NCBI GenBank assembly: GCA_945898095.1 | Contig: CAMDHE010000026.1 | Location: 1-44,316 of the forward strand | DNA: 44,316 bases | DNA from: Roseateles toxinivorans | Lineage (GTDB): Bacteria > Pseudomonadota > Gammaproteobacteria > Burkholderiales > Burkholderiaceae_C | Direction: 5' to 3' | Shown here: positions 1-7,631 of the stretch, piece after piece | Numbering within the stretch: position 1 is the stretch's first letter | How the letters are laid out: each line of letters begins with the position of its first letter | The notes under the pieces: generated by a model | What the model was told of the DNA's origin: nothing | The model's input: only the letters and a program-made list of their open reading frames with translations | Database searches by the model: none | Translations under genes and position numbers: made by a program

Positions 1-39
1 TTGCATTGTGACCTAAATTACCGCTACACTTGCCGGCTT

Positions 40-116
<77 letters not shown>

Positions 117-135
117 GTAATAACGCAATGGAATC

Positions 136-171
136 AAGCACTTAGCGCCAATCGGTACTAGGTGCTTTTTT
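136..171 (+). terminator. Rho-independent terminator after tRNA-Met
   Basis: The arms AGCACTTAG (137-145) and CTAGGTGCT (158-166) form a 9-bp stem with one G-T pair, followed directly by a run of six T. It lies 20 bp behind the tRNA CCA and fits as its terminator. From here to the antitoxin end at 490 (about 320 bp) I see no convincing gene, only short inverted repeats near 189-226. Confidence 0.75.
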
Positions 172-489
172 CTTGGCTGGCTCTCATGTAGCCACCGGTA
201 CATGGTTCCGTACCGTGTAGCCGCTTAATTTAGGCTGGCGAACCGATCCTCATGCGCGAGTATTGGATTGGTAAGTTAGGGTGCGCCAACTTATACGATC
301 CTAAATCAAGCATCCGACGCTGGTTTTTTGCTTAGCCCCTTTTGATTTGTTGTATCGCCGAGATGCGATCTCTTCATATGGCGGTGCAGACCAAGCCTAC
401 ACGACTCGACTCGAGATGCAGTCAATCTATCCCACAATCGGTTGGTTGCAGCACCGGCAGGCGGCCTTGAACTGCGCTGAGATACCAAG

Positions 490-789
490 TCAGGTGTGCA
501 GCGAAGCCACGCTCAAGCGCAGGCCCACAGCATGCAACACCTTGGTCACGGTATCGAGGGTCGGATTCCCGTTTTCGCTCAGGGCGCGGAATAAGGTCTT
601 GTCGCCCACATCGGCGCGGCGGGCTACCTCGGCCATGCCATGCGCTTTGGCGACTTGTCGCAGCGCCACCAGCAGTGCGCCAGCATCTTCCAGTTCCATG
701 ACGGCATCGATATACGCAGCGGCCTCGTCAGGATCGGTCAACGCGGCCGTCAGCGAGTCGTCGTAGCTTTTGTCACGTGCTGCTGTCAT
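490..789 (-). CDS. Addiction module antidote protein (HigA/RelB-like, TIGR02684 type)
   Basis: A 99-aa protein matching the small antidote family paired with the RelE/HigB-like killer proteins. Residues about 20-45 carry the family stretch around DPDEAAAYIDAV and MELEDAGALL, followed by a helix-turn-helix (MAEVARRADVGDKTLFRALS) that should bind the module's own promoter. It neutralises the toxin by direct binding (family knowledge). Its ATG overlaps the toxin stop by 4 bp (ATGA at 786-789), and AGAGG sits 5-6 nt before the ATG, so translation is coupled to the toxin. The toxin-first order is the usual HigBA arrangement. Confidence 0.9.
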   Translation of the reverse strand: MTAARDKSYDDSLTAALTDPDEAAAYIDAVMELEDAGALLVALRQVAKAHGMAEVARRADVGDKTLFRALSENGNPTLDTVTKVLHAVGLRLSVASLHT

Positions 790-1109
790 GGTGAACCTCT
801 TTGTTTCCAGTCATTCAAATACGCAACCGCTTGATTGATGGCGCGGCCCTGGTCGCTCTTGTCACTTCCGCACAGCAAGAGCACCACCACGGGCCCTTGC
901 CGACTCAAAAAAACCCGATAGCCCGGCCCATAGTCGATGCGCAACTCCTGCACGCCTTCGCGTAGAGGCTTGCAGTCGCCGAAGTTTCCCGTCCTGACTC
1001 GCTCCAGTCTTCCGCGGATTTTTGCCCTTGCAACGCTGTCTTTCAGGTCGCGCAGCCATTTCTCAAACGGGGCGGCACCTTGCGCGTCGGTGTAGATTCG
1101 AAGTTCCAT
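786..1109 (-). CDS. Type II toxin, RelE/HigB-like addiction module killer protein (TIGR02683 type)
   Basis: A 107-aa protein with the hallmarks of the phage-derived Gp49-like/HigB toxin family: an N-terminal strand (MELRIYTDAQG), the FEKWLRDL helix, and the core around VQELRIDYGPGYRVFLSRQG followed by VVLLLCGSDKSDQ. Members are ribosome-dependent or free mRNA interferases (family knowledge). All core basic and aromatic residues appear present, so the toxin looks intact. It is the first gene of the module; the ATG has no clear Shine-Dalgarno site. A near-palindrome at 1114-1129 overlaps the likely promoter and may be the autoregulatory operator. Confidence 0.9.
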   Translation of the reverse strand: MELRIYTDAQGAAPFEKWLRDLKDSVARAKIRGRLERVRTGNFGDCKPLREGVQELRIDYGPGYRVFLSRQGPVVVLLLCGSDKSDQGRAINQAVAYLNDWKQRGSP

Positions 1110-1113
1110 GATG

Positions 1114-1129
1114 GTATCTTAAAAAATAC
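1114..1129. promoter_or_regulatory. Putative operator of the first toxin-antitoxin module
   Basis: The 16-bp sequence GTATCTTAAAAAATAC is an imperfect palindrome (outer GTAT/ATAC arms, 6 of 8 positions symmetric). It lies 5-20 bp upstream of the toxin ATG and contains TAAGAT on the minus strand as a possible -10. Type II antitoxins normally repress from such sites; the assignment here is inference from position and symmetry. Confidence 0.4.
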
Positions 1130-1222
1130 TTTCAAGCGACGATGCATCGGGCAGTCGGCGCAGATTGGGCTTCGAACGCCAACCCGGCGTGGTCCAGAAC
1201 CCTGGTCCGCAATTAAAACTGT

Positions 1223-1537
1223 TTATGTGGCCATTGCTGGCGCTGGTTTCACGCGCAAAGGAGTTGTCTTGAATCGCTGCTCTGCCTGCCACAGGTCATA
1301 GGCGCTTTGCTCTGCCAGCCATAGGCGGGCATCGCCTCCACGCTCCACGCCTAACCATGCTTCGATGCGCAAGGCCATTTCTGGCGAGATTGCAGCCCGG
1401 CCATTCAACACACGGGACAGGGCCACACGTGACACATCCAATTGCCTTGCAGTCTCGGTGACATTCAAGCCCAGCGCGGGCAAGACATCGTCACGCAGCG
1501 TAAGGCCAGGGTGCGGTGGGTTATGCATACGGGTCAT
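1223..1537 (-). CDS. higA: HigA family antitoxin
   Basis: A 104-aa XRE-type antitoxin beginning MTRMHNPPHPGLTLRDDV, the typical HigA N-terminus. The helix-turn-helix follows (LNVTETARQLDVSRVALSRV, then LNGRAAISPEMALRIEAWLG), and the C-terminal half carries WLAEQSAYDLWQAEQ, all standard for the HigA family. The start is set by AGGAG about 8 nt upstream of the ATG at 1535-1537; a longer reading frame extends upstream but lacks this support. It follows the toxin gene by 10 bp, the normal higB-higA order. The encoded protein looks intact although its partner toxin lacks a standard start codon. Confidence 0.93.
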   Translation of the reverse strand: MTRMHNPPHPGLTLRDDVLPALGLNVTETARQLDVSRVALSRVLNGRAAISPEMALRIEAWLGVERGGDARLWLAEQSAYDLWQAEQRFKTTPLRVKPAPAMAT

Positions 1538-1547
1538 GGCGGAACTC

Positions 1548-1826
1548 CTAGTGGTAATCCAAGTAATCGACCAGCACAGCGTCTGTGCCTTCAAAAGTGA
1601 ATGTCACTCGCCAATTCCCATTGACCGAAACGGCCCAATGCCCCTTCAAGTCATCTGACAGTGGGTGCAGGCCCCATCCAGGCAGGCTCATATCCCGATC
1701 ACAGGTAGCCACGTTCAGGCGGGCCAGCAACCGCGCCAACTTGGGTGCATGGTCTGGACGGATGCCGGCTATGGTGCCCCGCTCAAAGAATGCCTGCAGC
1801 CCCTTGTGGCCGAATGACTTAATCAG
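1548..1826 (-). CDS. higB: HigB family toxin with non-canonical start (CTG)
   Basis: The frame encodes the full HigB fold: LIKSFGHKGLQAFFERGT at the N-terminus, DHAPKLARLLARLNVA in the middle, and GWGLHPLSDDLKGHWAVSVN plus NWRVTFTFEG at the catalytic core, ending DAVLVDYLDYH. From CTG at 1824-1826 it is 92 aa, the usual family length. No ATG, GTG or TTG occurs between the upstream stop at 1848-1850 and codon 30, where the first TTG would delete a third of the toxin. In homologues the equivalent codon is normally ATG. It is either expressed from CTG, or a toxin silenced by start-codon mutation. Confidence 0.8.
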   Translation of the reverse strand: MIKSFGHKGLQAFFERGTIAGIRPDHAPKLARLLARLNVATCDRDMSLPGWGLHPLSDDLKGHWAVSVNGNWRVTFTFEGTDAVLVDYLDYH

Positions 1827-1831
1827 GGCTG

Positions 1832-1860
1832 ATTGTATCTTGTAGCGTTACGCTTTGCAA
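1832..1860 (-). promoter_or_regulatory. Promoter and operator of the higBA module
   Basis: Read on the minus strand, TTGCAA (1855-1860) and TACAAT (1832-1837) are separated by exactly 17 bp. The spacer contains the perfect 11-bp palindrome AGCGTAACGCT (1844-1854), a probable HigA operator. The predicted transcript start falls at about 1825, on the CTG codon of higB, so the mRNA would be nearly leaderless. Confidence 0.6.
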
Positions 1861-1911
1861 TTCAATTGCCAACCACCCGCAATGCTCCGGGCGCGGCCTT
1901 GGCGAAGGCGC

Positions 1912-2079
1912 TAAGGATGGTCTGCATAACTCAACGCGGATGTGTGCAGTGCGGACCGGGATGGGATGCAAGACGCAGTTTGCGGCCAATAGCGCGTGCT
2001 ATTGGCAATAAATGCAACGCCGCAGACCGCCCGGGGCCGCGCTAGCACAAGCCGTGAGGGGTTATGCAGAGCATCCCTA
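1912..2079. repeat. 168-bp palindromic dispersed repeat (REP/MITE-like)
   Basis: The terminal arms 1912-1930 and 2061-2079 are inverted repeats (17 of 19 bases match). The centre, 1986-2005, is a perfect 8-bp stem (CCAATAGC/GCTATTGG) with a GCGT loop. Both structures share the same midpoint (1995.5), so the whole unit is one long imperfect palindrome with no coding capacity. The half from 2004 to 2079 recurs at about 91 percent identity at 44241-44316, showing it is a repeat family. The right end supplies the stop codon of the adjacent frameshifted gene. Confidence 0.8.
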
Positions 2080-2467
2080 ATGGCGGCTCGATCTCCCTCT
2101 GGACTCGGAGGCTGTTTGCAGGCCGTAGAGAAAAGCTTGATGGTCATAACAGCCACTCCACAATTGCGTTTGCATCGCTTCTACCAAGGCCTCGGCATGG
2201 ACGGCGCCGCGCAGAATGTCGCGGCGGTCCGGCGCATGGACCAGATCCATCCCATTGCGCGCATCCTGACCTGCCGCGACCAGGCTGAGGAATACGCCGG
2301 TCAGCCCGAGACCTGTTTCGACCAGGTAATGCAGCAGATCGTGGGGGGAGGATGCCCTGACGCGGCATGTCGATGGCCGCGCTGCTGCCGTCGCCGCGGA
2401 CGAAGTTCAAGCGATCGTATTTTTCAGCGGCCGGGCGTTTGGTGGCGATCAGTTGCATCATTTGCAT
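2077..2467 (-). pseudogene. Conserved hypothetical protein, frameshifted at a G6 run
   Basis: From ATG at 2467 the frame reads MQMMQLIATKRPAAEKYDRL and continues to DMPRQGILP. At the G6 tract (2343-2348, C6 on the coding strand) removing one base restores a sensible continuation, HDLLHYLVETGLGLTGVFLS, then DLVHAPDRRDILRGAVHAEA and on to a TAG at 2077-2079. The repaired protein would be about 130 aa. I do not know its function; the DMPRQGILPHDLLHYLVE segment resembles a small uncharacterised proteobacterial family. The uncorrected frame gives a low-complexity Arg-rich tail, so the break is real in this sequence. Its last codons abut the palindromic repeat, which may have replaced the original C-terminus. 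Confidence 0.65.
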
Positions 2468-2529
2468 TCAGTTGATACGACGCTGGTTGGCCGCTGGCCG
2501 AGGCATCAACGCTGCACCGCGCCCCGCTG

Positions 2530-4071
2530 CTAGACCATCAACTCAATCAGGAATGGCCGCGCCAGGCCAAAGCTCTGCTGCATCAGGTCAGCGCATTGTT
2601 CCATCGTCGTGGCCCGGGCCGCTTCCACCCCCATGCCGCGCGCCAGATCCACCCAGCGCAGGTCCGGGTCGCCCAGATCCAGCATGCGCATAGCGGTCGG
2701 CCCAGGTTCGGCACCGACGGCGCGGTATTCGTTCTGCAGGATCGCGTATTTGCGGTTGTTCAGCAGGACGGTCGTCACGGGCAGGCGCTCGCGCGCCTGG
2801 GTCCACAAGGCCTGCAGCGAATACATGGCCGAGCCGTCGGCCTGCAGGCTCAGCACCCGCCGCTGGCTTCCGCTGCCCATGGCTGCGCCCGCCGCTACCG
2901 GCATCCCGTCGCCGATGGCACCACCCGCCAGATGCAGCCAGTCATGCGGGGCGGCATTGTGGGTGAAGCGATAAAAGCCGCGGCCATAGGAAACGCTTTC
3001 ATCGGAGACGATTGCGTCCTGCGGAATCAGGGCAGCCAGCGTCTGCGCCAACTTCTCAGGGCTCGGCTCACCTTCGGCCGCTACCGGCCGCAGCCCAGCT
3101 TCAGGCAGCGCCGCTGCTGGCGCGCCCAAGGCCTCGACCAGGGCTTGCAACGCCGCTAACGGGTCCTGTTCCGGAGACGACAGCACATGAATTTGGGCAT
3201 GCGCCGCCGACTGCAAGGAAGGCTTGCCCGGGTAGGCAAAGAAACTCACCGGGGCCTTCGCGTTCACCAGGATGATGTGCTCGTATTTCGCCAGTGCAGC
3301 CTGAGCCAGATCGGTGTTGTAGGGCACACGTTCCAGCGCGAGGCGGCCACGCCCCCGCGCCACAAGCCCGTTGACGTAGTCGGCCATCAGGCCGCAGCCG
3401 GTGGCAGAAGCGATGCGCCAGGCCAGATGCTGAGCCGGCTCCAGCACGGCGCCACCGGCCAACAACAGCAAGGTGTTCGCGCCTGAACGCAACACGCGGG
3501 CGGCTTGGTCCACCGCGGCAGCGTCGATCGGCGGCGCTGCGAGCAAAGCCAAAACTTGCCCGACGCGGCCACCTTCGTCCCAGGAAGCGTCCGAAGGCAA
3601 TATCAATGTCGCAATCTGGCCCTGGCAGGAAAGCGCCGCCTGCACGGCAGCGGCGGCATCGCGCCCCACCTCACGCGCATCGGTGCAAGTGCGAACCCAG
3701 GCCGAGACAGTGCGCGCCAGGGCTTCGGTGTCGGTGGCCAAGGGCGGATCGTAGGGCCGGTGCCAGGTGGCATGGTCGCCGACGATGTTGACAATACCGC
3801 TGTGGGCCCGACGCGCGTTGTGCAGGTTCGCCAGGCCATTGGCCAAACCCGGGCCGCAATGCAGCAGGGTGCAGGCCGGCTTGCCGGCCATGCGCCAGTA
3901 GCCATCAGCCATGCCGGTGACCACGTTCTCCTGCAGGCCAAGCACGCAACGCATGCCAACGGCCTGGTCCAAGGCCGCCACGAAATGCATCTCGCTGGTG
4001 CCGGGATTGGCAAAGCAGGTATCAACACCCGCCGCGAGCAGCGTCTCGACCAAGCTTCTGGCGCCGTTCAT
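2530..4071 (-). CDS. Thiamine-diphosphate-dependent enzyme, acetolactate synthase large subunit-like
   Basis: A 513-aa protein with three ThDP-enzyme domains. The N-terminal pyrimidine-binding domain has FANPGTSEMHFVAALD and the activating Glu48 in LGLQENVVTGMADGYWR. A central domain follows at about 180-320. The C-terminal pyrophosphate domain has GDGMPVAAGAAMG and the metal-binding segment ADGSAMYSLQALWTQAR...LLNN, where the usual GDGS is ADGS. Homologues are annotated as acetolactate synthase large subunit, but at 513 aa without a neighbouring ilvH it is more likely a decarboxylase or carboligase related to benzoylformate decarboxylase. The substrate is unknown. It is the last gene of a minus-strand series of hydrolases and GSTs. 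Confidence 0.85.
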   Translation of the reverse strand: MNGARSLVETLLAAGVDTCFANPGTSEMHFVAALDQAVGMRCVLGLQENVVTGMADGYWRMAGKPACTLLHCGPGLANGLANLHNARRAHSGIVNIVGDHATWHRPYDPPLATDTEALARTVSAWVRTCTDAREVGRDAAAAVQAALSCQGQIATLILPSDASWDEGGRVGQVLALLAAPPIDAAAVDQAARVLRSGANTLLLLAGGAVLEPAQHLAWRIASATGCGLMADYVNGLVARGRGRLALERVPYNTDLAQAALAKYEHIILVNAKAPVSFFAYPGKPSLQSAAHAQIHVLSSPEQDPLAALQALVEALGAPAAALPEAGLRPVAAEGEPSPEKLAQTLAALIPQDAIVSDESVSYGRGFYRFTHNAAPHDWLHLAGGAIGDGMPVAAGAAMGSGSQRRVLSLQADGSAMYSLQALWTQARERLPVTTVLLNNRKYAILQNEYRAVGAEPGPTAMRMLDLGDPDLRWVDLARGMGVEAARATTMEQCADLMQQSFGLARPFLIELMV

Positions 4072-4146
4072 GCAAAGCTCCTTGAATGTGCAGGCCCCGA
4101 TTGTGCGTTGTGCAGCGCCCGGCGATTTGTCCCCAGGGATTGACCG

Positions 4147-5049
4147 CTACTGAGCCGGTAAAGCGACCAGCTCAAGTACGGCCTGAGCGAACAAGTCCGG
4201 TGATTCCTGCGGCATGTTGTGCCCCACGCCGGGTACCACGCGGTGCGAACGTGAACTGGTAAATCGATGGCCCTGGGCGCTGGCGGCCGACGGGGGTCGG
4301 ACACCATCATCTGCGCCATCGAAGGTGATCGTCGGCACCGTGATGGCGGGTTGAGCCGCCAGTTTTCTTTCAAATTCCGCATAAGCCGGGTCGCCAGCTA
4401 GCAGGCCAAAGCGGTGACGGTAGGATTGAATCACCACCTCGACAAAGTCAGGGTTGTCGAAAGAGGGCGCGGTATTGGCGAAGGTCGCCTCGTCAAAATC
4501 CCAGGTCGGAGACCAGAGTTTCCAGAGCAATCGAGTGATCGCTTGCCGGTCTTTCTGCAGGCCCGCACGGCCGCGTTCGCTGTGGAAGTAATACTGGTAC
4601 CAAAGGCGATGCTCATTTTCGGGCGTGTCGGGCAGCATGCCTTGAGCGATGTTCTGGATGTTGTAGCTGTTGAAAGAGACCAGACCCTTGCAGCGTTCGG
4701 GCCACAAGGCAGCAACCACGCAAGCAGCTCGCCCGCCCCAGTCGTAACCGGCCAGGATGGCTTTGGGGATGGCCAAAGCATCCATCAGCGCCAGCAAGTC
4801 TGCCCCGAGCGCTGCTTGTTCGCCCGAGCGCGGTGTAGATGGTTCCAGGAATCTTGTTTGCCCATAGCCGCGCAGGTAGGGAACGATCACCCGGCAGCCC
4901 GCAGCCGCCAACATCGGCGCAACTTCAGCGTAGGCCTGGATGTCATAGGGGAAGCCATGCATCAAGAACACAGGCTGACCCTCTGAAGGGCCTGATTCCG
5001 CGTAGCTGATGCTTAAAACACCCGCGTTGATTTGCTTGTTCGCATTCAT
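4147..5049 (-). CDS. Alpha/beta hydrolase with Asp nucleophile (epoxide hydrolase/dehalogenase type)
   Basis: A 300-aa cytoplasmic alpha/beta hydrolase. The oxyanion-hole HGFP is at 31-34; the nucleophile elbow AGYDWGG places Asp103 where most esterases have Ser; the C-terminal catalytic His is in GVGHNMPQE. An Asp elbow is characteristic of epoxide hydrolases, haloalkane and fluoroacetate dehalogenases (family knowledge). LRGYGQT at 60-66 is also typical of that group. I chose the ATG at 5047-5049 because the protein begins MNANKQINAGVLSISY, directly leading into the first strand; a longer frame to 5103 has no homology-like features. It lies 75 bp upstream of the ThDP enzyme. The substrate is unknown. 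Confidence 0.85.
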   Translation of the reverse strand: MNANKQINAGVLSISYAESGPSEGQPVFLMHGFPYDIQAYAEVAPMLAAAGCRVIVPYLRGYGQTRFLEPSTPRSGEQAALGADLLALMDALAIPKAILAGYDWGGRAACVVAALWPERCKGLVSFNSYNIQNIAQGMLPDTPENEHRLWYQYYFHSERGRAGLQKDRQAITRLLWKLWSPTWDFDEATFANTAPSFDNPDFVEVVIQSYRHRFGLLAGDPAYAEFERKLAAQPAITVPTITFDGADDGVRPPSAASAQGHRFTSSRSHRVVPGVGHNMPQESPDLFAQAVLELVALPAQ

Positions 5050-5159
5050 CTTTTTCCAGGAACCTCTACTCAAGATACGCGCCGCTAGTATTTTCGGACT
5101 CAATCAGCCCGAGCTGAATCCGGCAATTGTCGTCCGGGCCTTGGAAGGAAATACCTCGT

Positions 5160-6008
5160 TCATTTGGCCAGAACCTGGATGCCCCGCTGCGGCGCCGGGG
5201 GTTTGCAATCCCCCTGGTGAACCGCAAGCAGAAACTGCTCGATTGTCTGGGTCGTCAGCGCCTGGCTGCGCCGCGACATGCCATGTCCGGCCAGGTTCAT
5301 ATGCGTTGCGCCTTCGATGACGGCAAACCACTTGCAGCCCGGGGCCATGTTCTCGAACGGCTCGCGCCTGGTTTCCCAACTACCACCGCCGAGTTCATCG
5401 TCCTTGGTACCGGTGATCGACAGCAAGGGCTTCGAAATCCCCTGCCAAGCGCCCACCGGGAAAATCGATCCCGATCCTTGCGGTGACAGGGCGATATAGA
5501 CATCAAATGCATCCGCAGCGTTCAGCCCGAGCTTGTTTCTTGCGCCAGCCTCGATCATCGTCGTCGCCGCACCCATCGAATGCCCGAGCAGGATCGCCTC
5601 GCCAGCATTGCAGCGCTGCTCAGCCCAATGCCTGGCTGCGGCAATGTCCATGAAGCGCCCTTCGTAGGCCTGCAGTTCGGTGATCAATCGGGCCAAGCCA
5701 TCGCGCAGGCCCTGGCCTTGAATCTGCCGCTTGAGCGCTTGCAGGCCGCTTTCCTGATGACCAACAACGACGGTGAAATAACGCAGCGAAGACAGCGCCT
5801 GGCCGAGATAGGCATAGCCGGTTTCACTCCCGCCAGCACCAGGCGAAATGATCGCAATGCCCAGGCAAATGTCGCTTACCGGCGGTGCGTAGACCTTAAC
5901 CTGGACTGACCTGCCGTCCTGACGCGTCACCATATCCGGCTGCTGTGCCGCGACGTTGCCGGCAAACAGTGCCAAGATGACGCCAAGAAGGATCTGGAGC
6001 CGAATCAT
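5160..6008 (-). CDS. Exported alpha/beta hydrolase (dienelactone hydrolase/PHB-depolymerase-like)
   Basis: A 282-aa protein with a Sec signal peptide (hydrophobic residues 4-18, probable cleavage after NVAA at 22). The mature part has an alpha/beta hydrolase core: IISPGAGGSETGYAYLG for the oxyanion region, the nucleophile elbow LLGHSMGAAT (Ser), an acid position in ITGTKDDE, and the His in EGATHMNLAG. It resembles chlorophyllase/dienelactone hydrolase-like periplasmic esterases; the true substrate is not evident. It sits 110 bp upstream of the cytoplasmic hydrolase and 15 bp downstream of a GST on the same strand, so the group may be one transcript. Confidence 0.85.
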   Translation of the reverse strand: MIRLQILLGVILALFAGNVAAQQPDMVTRQDGRSVQVKVYAPPVSDICLGIAIISPGAGGSETGYAYLGQALSSLRYFTVVVGHQESGLQALKRQIQGQGLRDGLARLITELQAYEGRFMDIAAARHWAEQRCNAGEAILLGHSMGAATTMIEAGARNKLGLNAADAFDVYIALSPQGSGSIFPVGAWQGISKPLLSITGTKDDELGGGSWETRREPFENMAPGCKWFAVIEGATHMNLAGHGMSRRSQALTTQTIEQFLLAVHQGDCKPPAPQRGIQVLAK

Positions 6009-6023
6009 CTGGAAGCTGCGGCT

Positions 6024-6734
6024 TCAACGCACCGTTGCCGCATCCTGCCCGAACAGAATTCGTTTGGCCGCTTCATCGACGACTGGCGCATTACTGATTG
6101 CCGCGGCCCTGGCATAGGCGCGCACTGTCGCAGGACGCGACCGGATGCGCTCGAACCAGTTCGCTACATGCGGGAAATCCTCCAGCTTCTGGCGCTGGCG
6201 CTGATGAGAAAAGATCCAGGGATAGCAGGCCATGTCGGCGATTGAATAAGCGCCGGCGATGTAGTCAAGGCCCTGCTCTTGCATTTCTCCCAGCTGTTTG
6301 TTCAACACGGCATACAGGCGCGCCGTCTCCTTGACGTAGCGCTCGATCGCATAGGGCACAGGTTCTGGGGCGTATTGGGTGAAATGGTGGGTCTGGCCCG
6401 CCATCGGGCCGAGCCCGCCCATCTGCCAGTAGAGCCATTGCAGCGCCAGGTTACGGCCGCGCAGGTCTTGCGGAATGAATTGCCCGGTCTTGTCGGCCAG
6501 ATATTGCAGGATCGCGCCTGACTCGAAGATCGACAAGGGTTCACCACCATCTGCCGGCGCATGATCGACGATCGCCGGAATGCGGTTGTTCGGGGCAATG
6601 CGCAGGAAATCTGGCGCGAACTGCTCGCCGCGGCCGATATTGACAGCCAAGATTCGACAAGGCAGGCCTGCCTCCTCGAGGAACATGGTGATCTTGTGGC
6701 CGTTCGGTGTGGTCCAGTAATAGAGGTCGATCAT
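6024..6734 (-). CDS. Glutathione S-transferase (YfcG/Nu-class-like)
   Basis: A 236-aa GST. The N-terminal thioredoxin-fold domain starts MIDLYYWTTPNGHKITMFLE, with the NNRIPAIVDH cis-Pro loop and SIFESGAILQYLAD for glutathione gamma-Glu binding. The helical C-terminal domain includes WQMGGLGPMAGQTHHF and YSIADMACYPW, which are typical of the YfcG/YghU disulfide-bond oxidoreductase subgroup. Such proteins reduce disulfides or organic peroxides with glutathione (family knowledge). A TTG at 6749 would add five residues and overlap the upstream GST stop; the ATG at 6734 begins at the conserved strand and is preferred. Confidence 0.9.
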   Translation of the reverse strand: MIDLYYWTTPNGHKITMFLEEAGLPCRILAVNIGRGEQFAPDFLRIAPNNRIPAIVDHAPADGGEPLSIFESGAILQYLADKTGQFIPQDLRGRNLALQWLYWQMGGLGPMAGQTHHFTQYAPEPVPYAIERYVKETARLYAVLNKQLGEMQEQGLDYIAGAYSIADMACYPWIFSHQRQRQKLEDFPHVANWFERIRSRPATVRAYARAAAISNAPVVDEAAKRILFGQDAATVR

Positions 6735-6745
6735 GGCTGTTCCGG

Positions 6746-7432
6746 TCAATTTTCCAGCCGGGCGTTCTGCGGGAAGATGATTTTTCGAGCGGCCTCATCC
6801 ATCTCGGTTTTGAAAGCATGGCTGGTCTTCAGTGCATCAGCGCGCTGTGCGGCCGGGCGCAGGTTGATTTCGTCGAACAAGCGTTTTACGTTGGGCAGCT
6901 TGTTCCAAGCCTCGGCGCCAAGGATGAAAGGCACGGCACGGGCCCAGCCCCAGACAGCGATGTCGACCAGCGTGTAGCTATCGCCGAGCATATAGCGGTG
7001 CTTGGCGAGTTGTGCGTCGATCAGGTCCCAATGCCGCCAGGCTTCGAAGTCATAGCGGTTCAATGCGTAGACCTTGGGCTCGGGCGCGAAATGCTTGAAG
7101 TGCACTGCCTGGCCTGAATAGGGGCCGATGCCGGTGGCGACCAGCAACATCCAGGACAGCATCTGGGCCCGCGCCTCGGGCGTATTGGCCGGCAGGAAAC
7201 GGCCGGTCTTCTCGGCCAGATAAAGCAGGATGGCGGTGCTGTCGAATATCACCGCATCGCCATCGACAAGGGCCGGCGTCTTGGCATTCGGATTGATGGC
7301 CAGAAACTCCGGAAGATGCTGATCGCCCTTGCGCGTATCCACCGGCACCAACTCATAAGGCAAGCCGCATTCTTCGAGAAACAGCGCCACCTTGGCGGGA
7401 TTGGGGGATGGGTGGTAATAAAACTTGATCAC
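6746..7432 (-). CDS. Glutathione S-transferase
   Basis: A 228-aa GST beginning with a GTG codon (7430-7432) preceded by AGGA at 6-nt spacing. The N-terminal domain reads VIKFYYHPSPNPAKVALFLE, with NAKTPALVDGDAVIFDSTAI as the glutathione-binding loop; the C-terminal domain has QAVHFKHFAPEP and YTLVDIAVWGWARAVPF. It is closely similar in plan to the downstream GST, suggesting an old tandem duplication, and ends 11 bp before that gene's preferred ATG. The 199-bp gap to the divergent mgtA gene would hold both promoters; I found no clear operator there. Confidence 0.9.
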   Translation of the reverse strand: MIKFYYHPSPNPAKVALFLEECGLPYELVPVDTRKGDQHLPEFLAINPNAKTPALVDGDAVIFDSTAILLYLAEKTGRFLPANTPEARAQMLSWMLLVATGIGPYSGQAVHFKHFAPEPKVYALNRYDFEAWRHWDLIDAQLAKHRYMLGDSYTLVDIAVWGWARAVPFILGAEAWNKLPNVKRLFDEINLRPAAQRADALKTSHAFKTEMDEAARKIIFPQNARLEN

Positions 7433-7631
7433 GGCGCTTCCTGTTGAGGGTCGGAGGCGCCGATTTTGCACGCATTGGCTTGCAGGCGTTGCCGGCAATG
7501 ACTTTGGCTGGCCGCTGCTTCAGGGCCGACTGGCGGATCCACTTTCGTTTCGGTGCGGCAAGCTCGACCCTTGCTGATGCTGGTTGATACCGCGCAAAGC
7601 GACTTGTGAGCCGTCCACGGAAAGTGCCGTG

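Noticed and set aside
306-488. 60-codon frame after the first antitoxin gene
   Set aside because: No recognisable domain, no clear ribosome binding site, and composition unlike neighbouring genes. I treat 172-489 as non-coding.
1996-2475. 159-codon plus-strand frame over the repeat and frameshifted gene
   Set aside because: It runs through the palindromic repeat and opposite the conserved hypothetical gene, whose repaired minus-strand frame is far more protein-like.
7433-7631. Possible Mg2+-sensing leader before mgtA
   Set aside because: I saw no M-box or Pro-rich leader peptide. The plus-strand frame upstream of the ATG is a short extension of the mgtA frame, not a separate leader.
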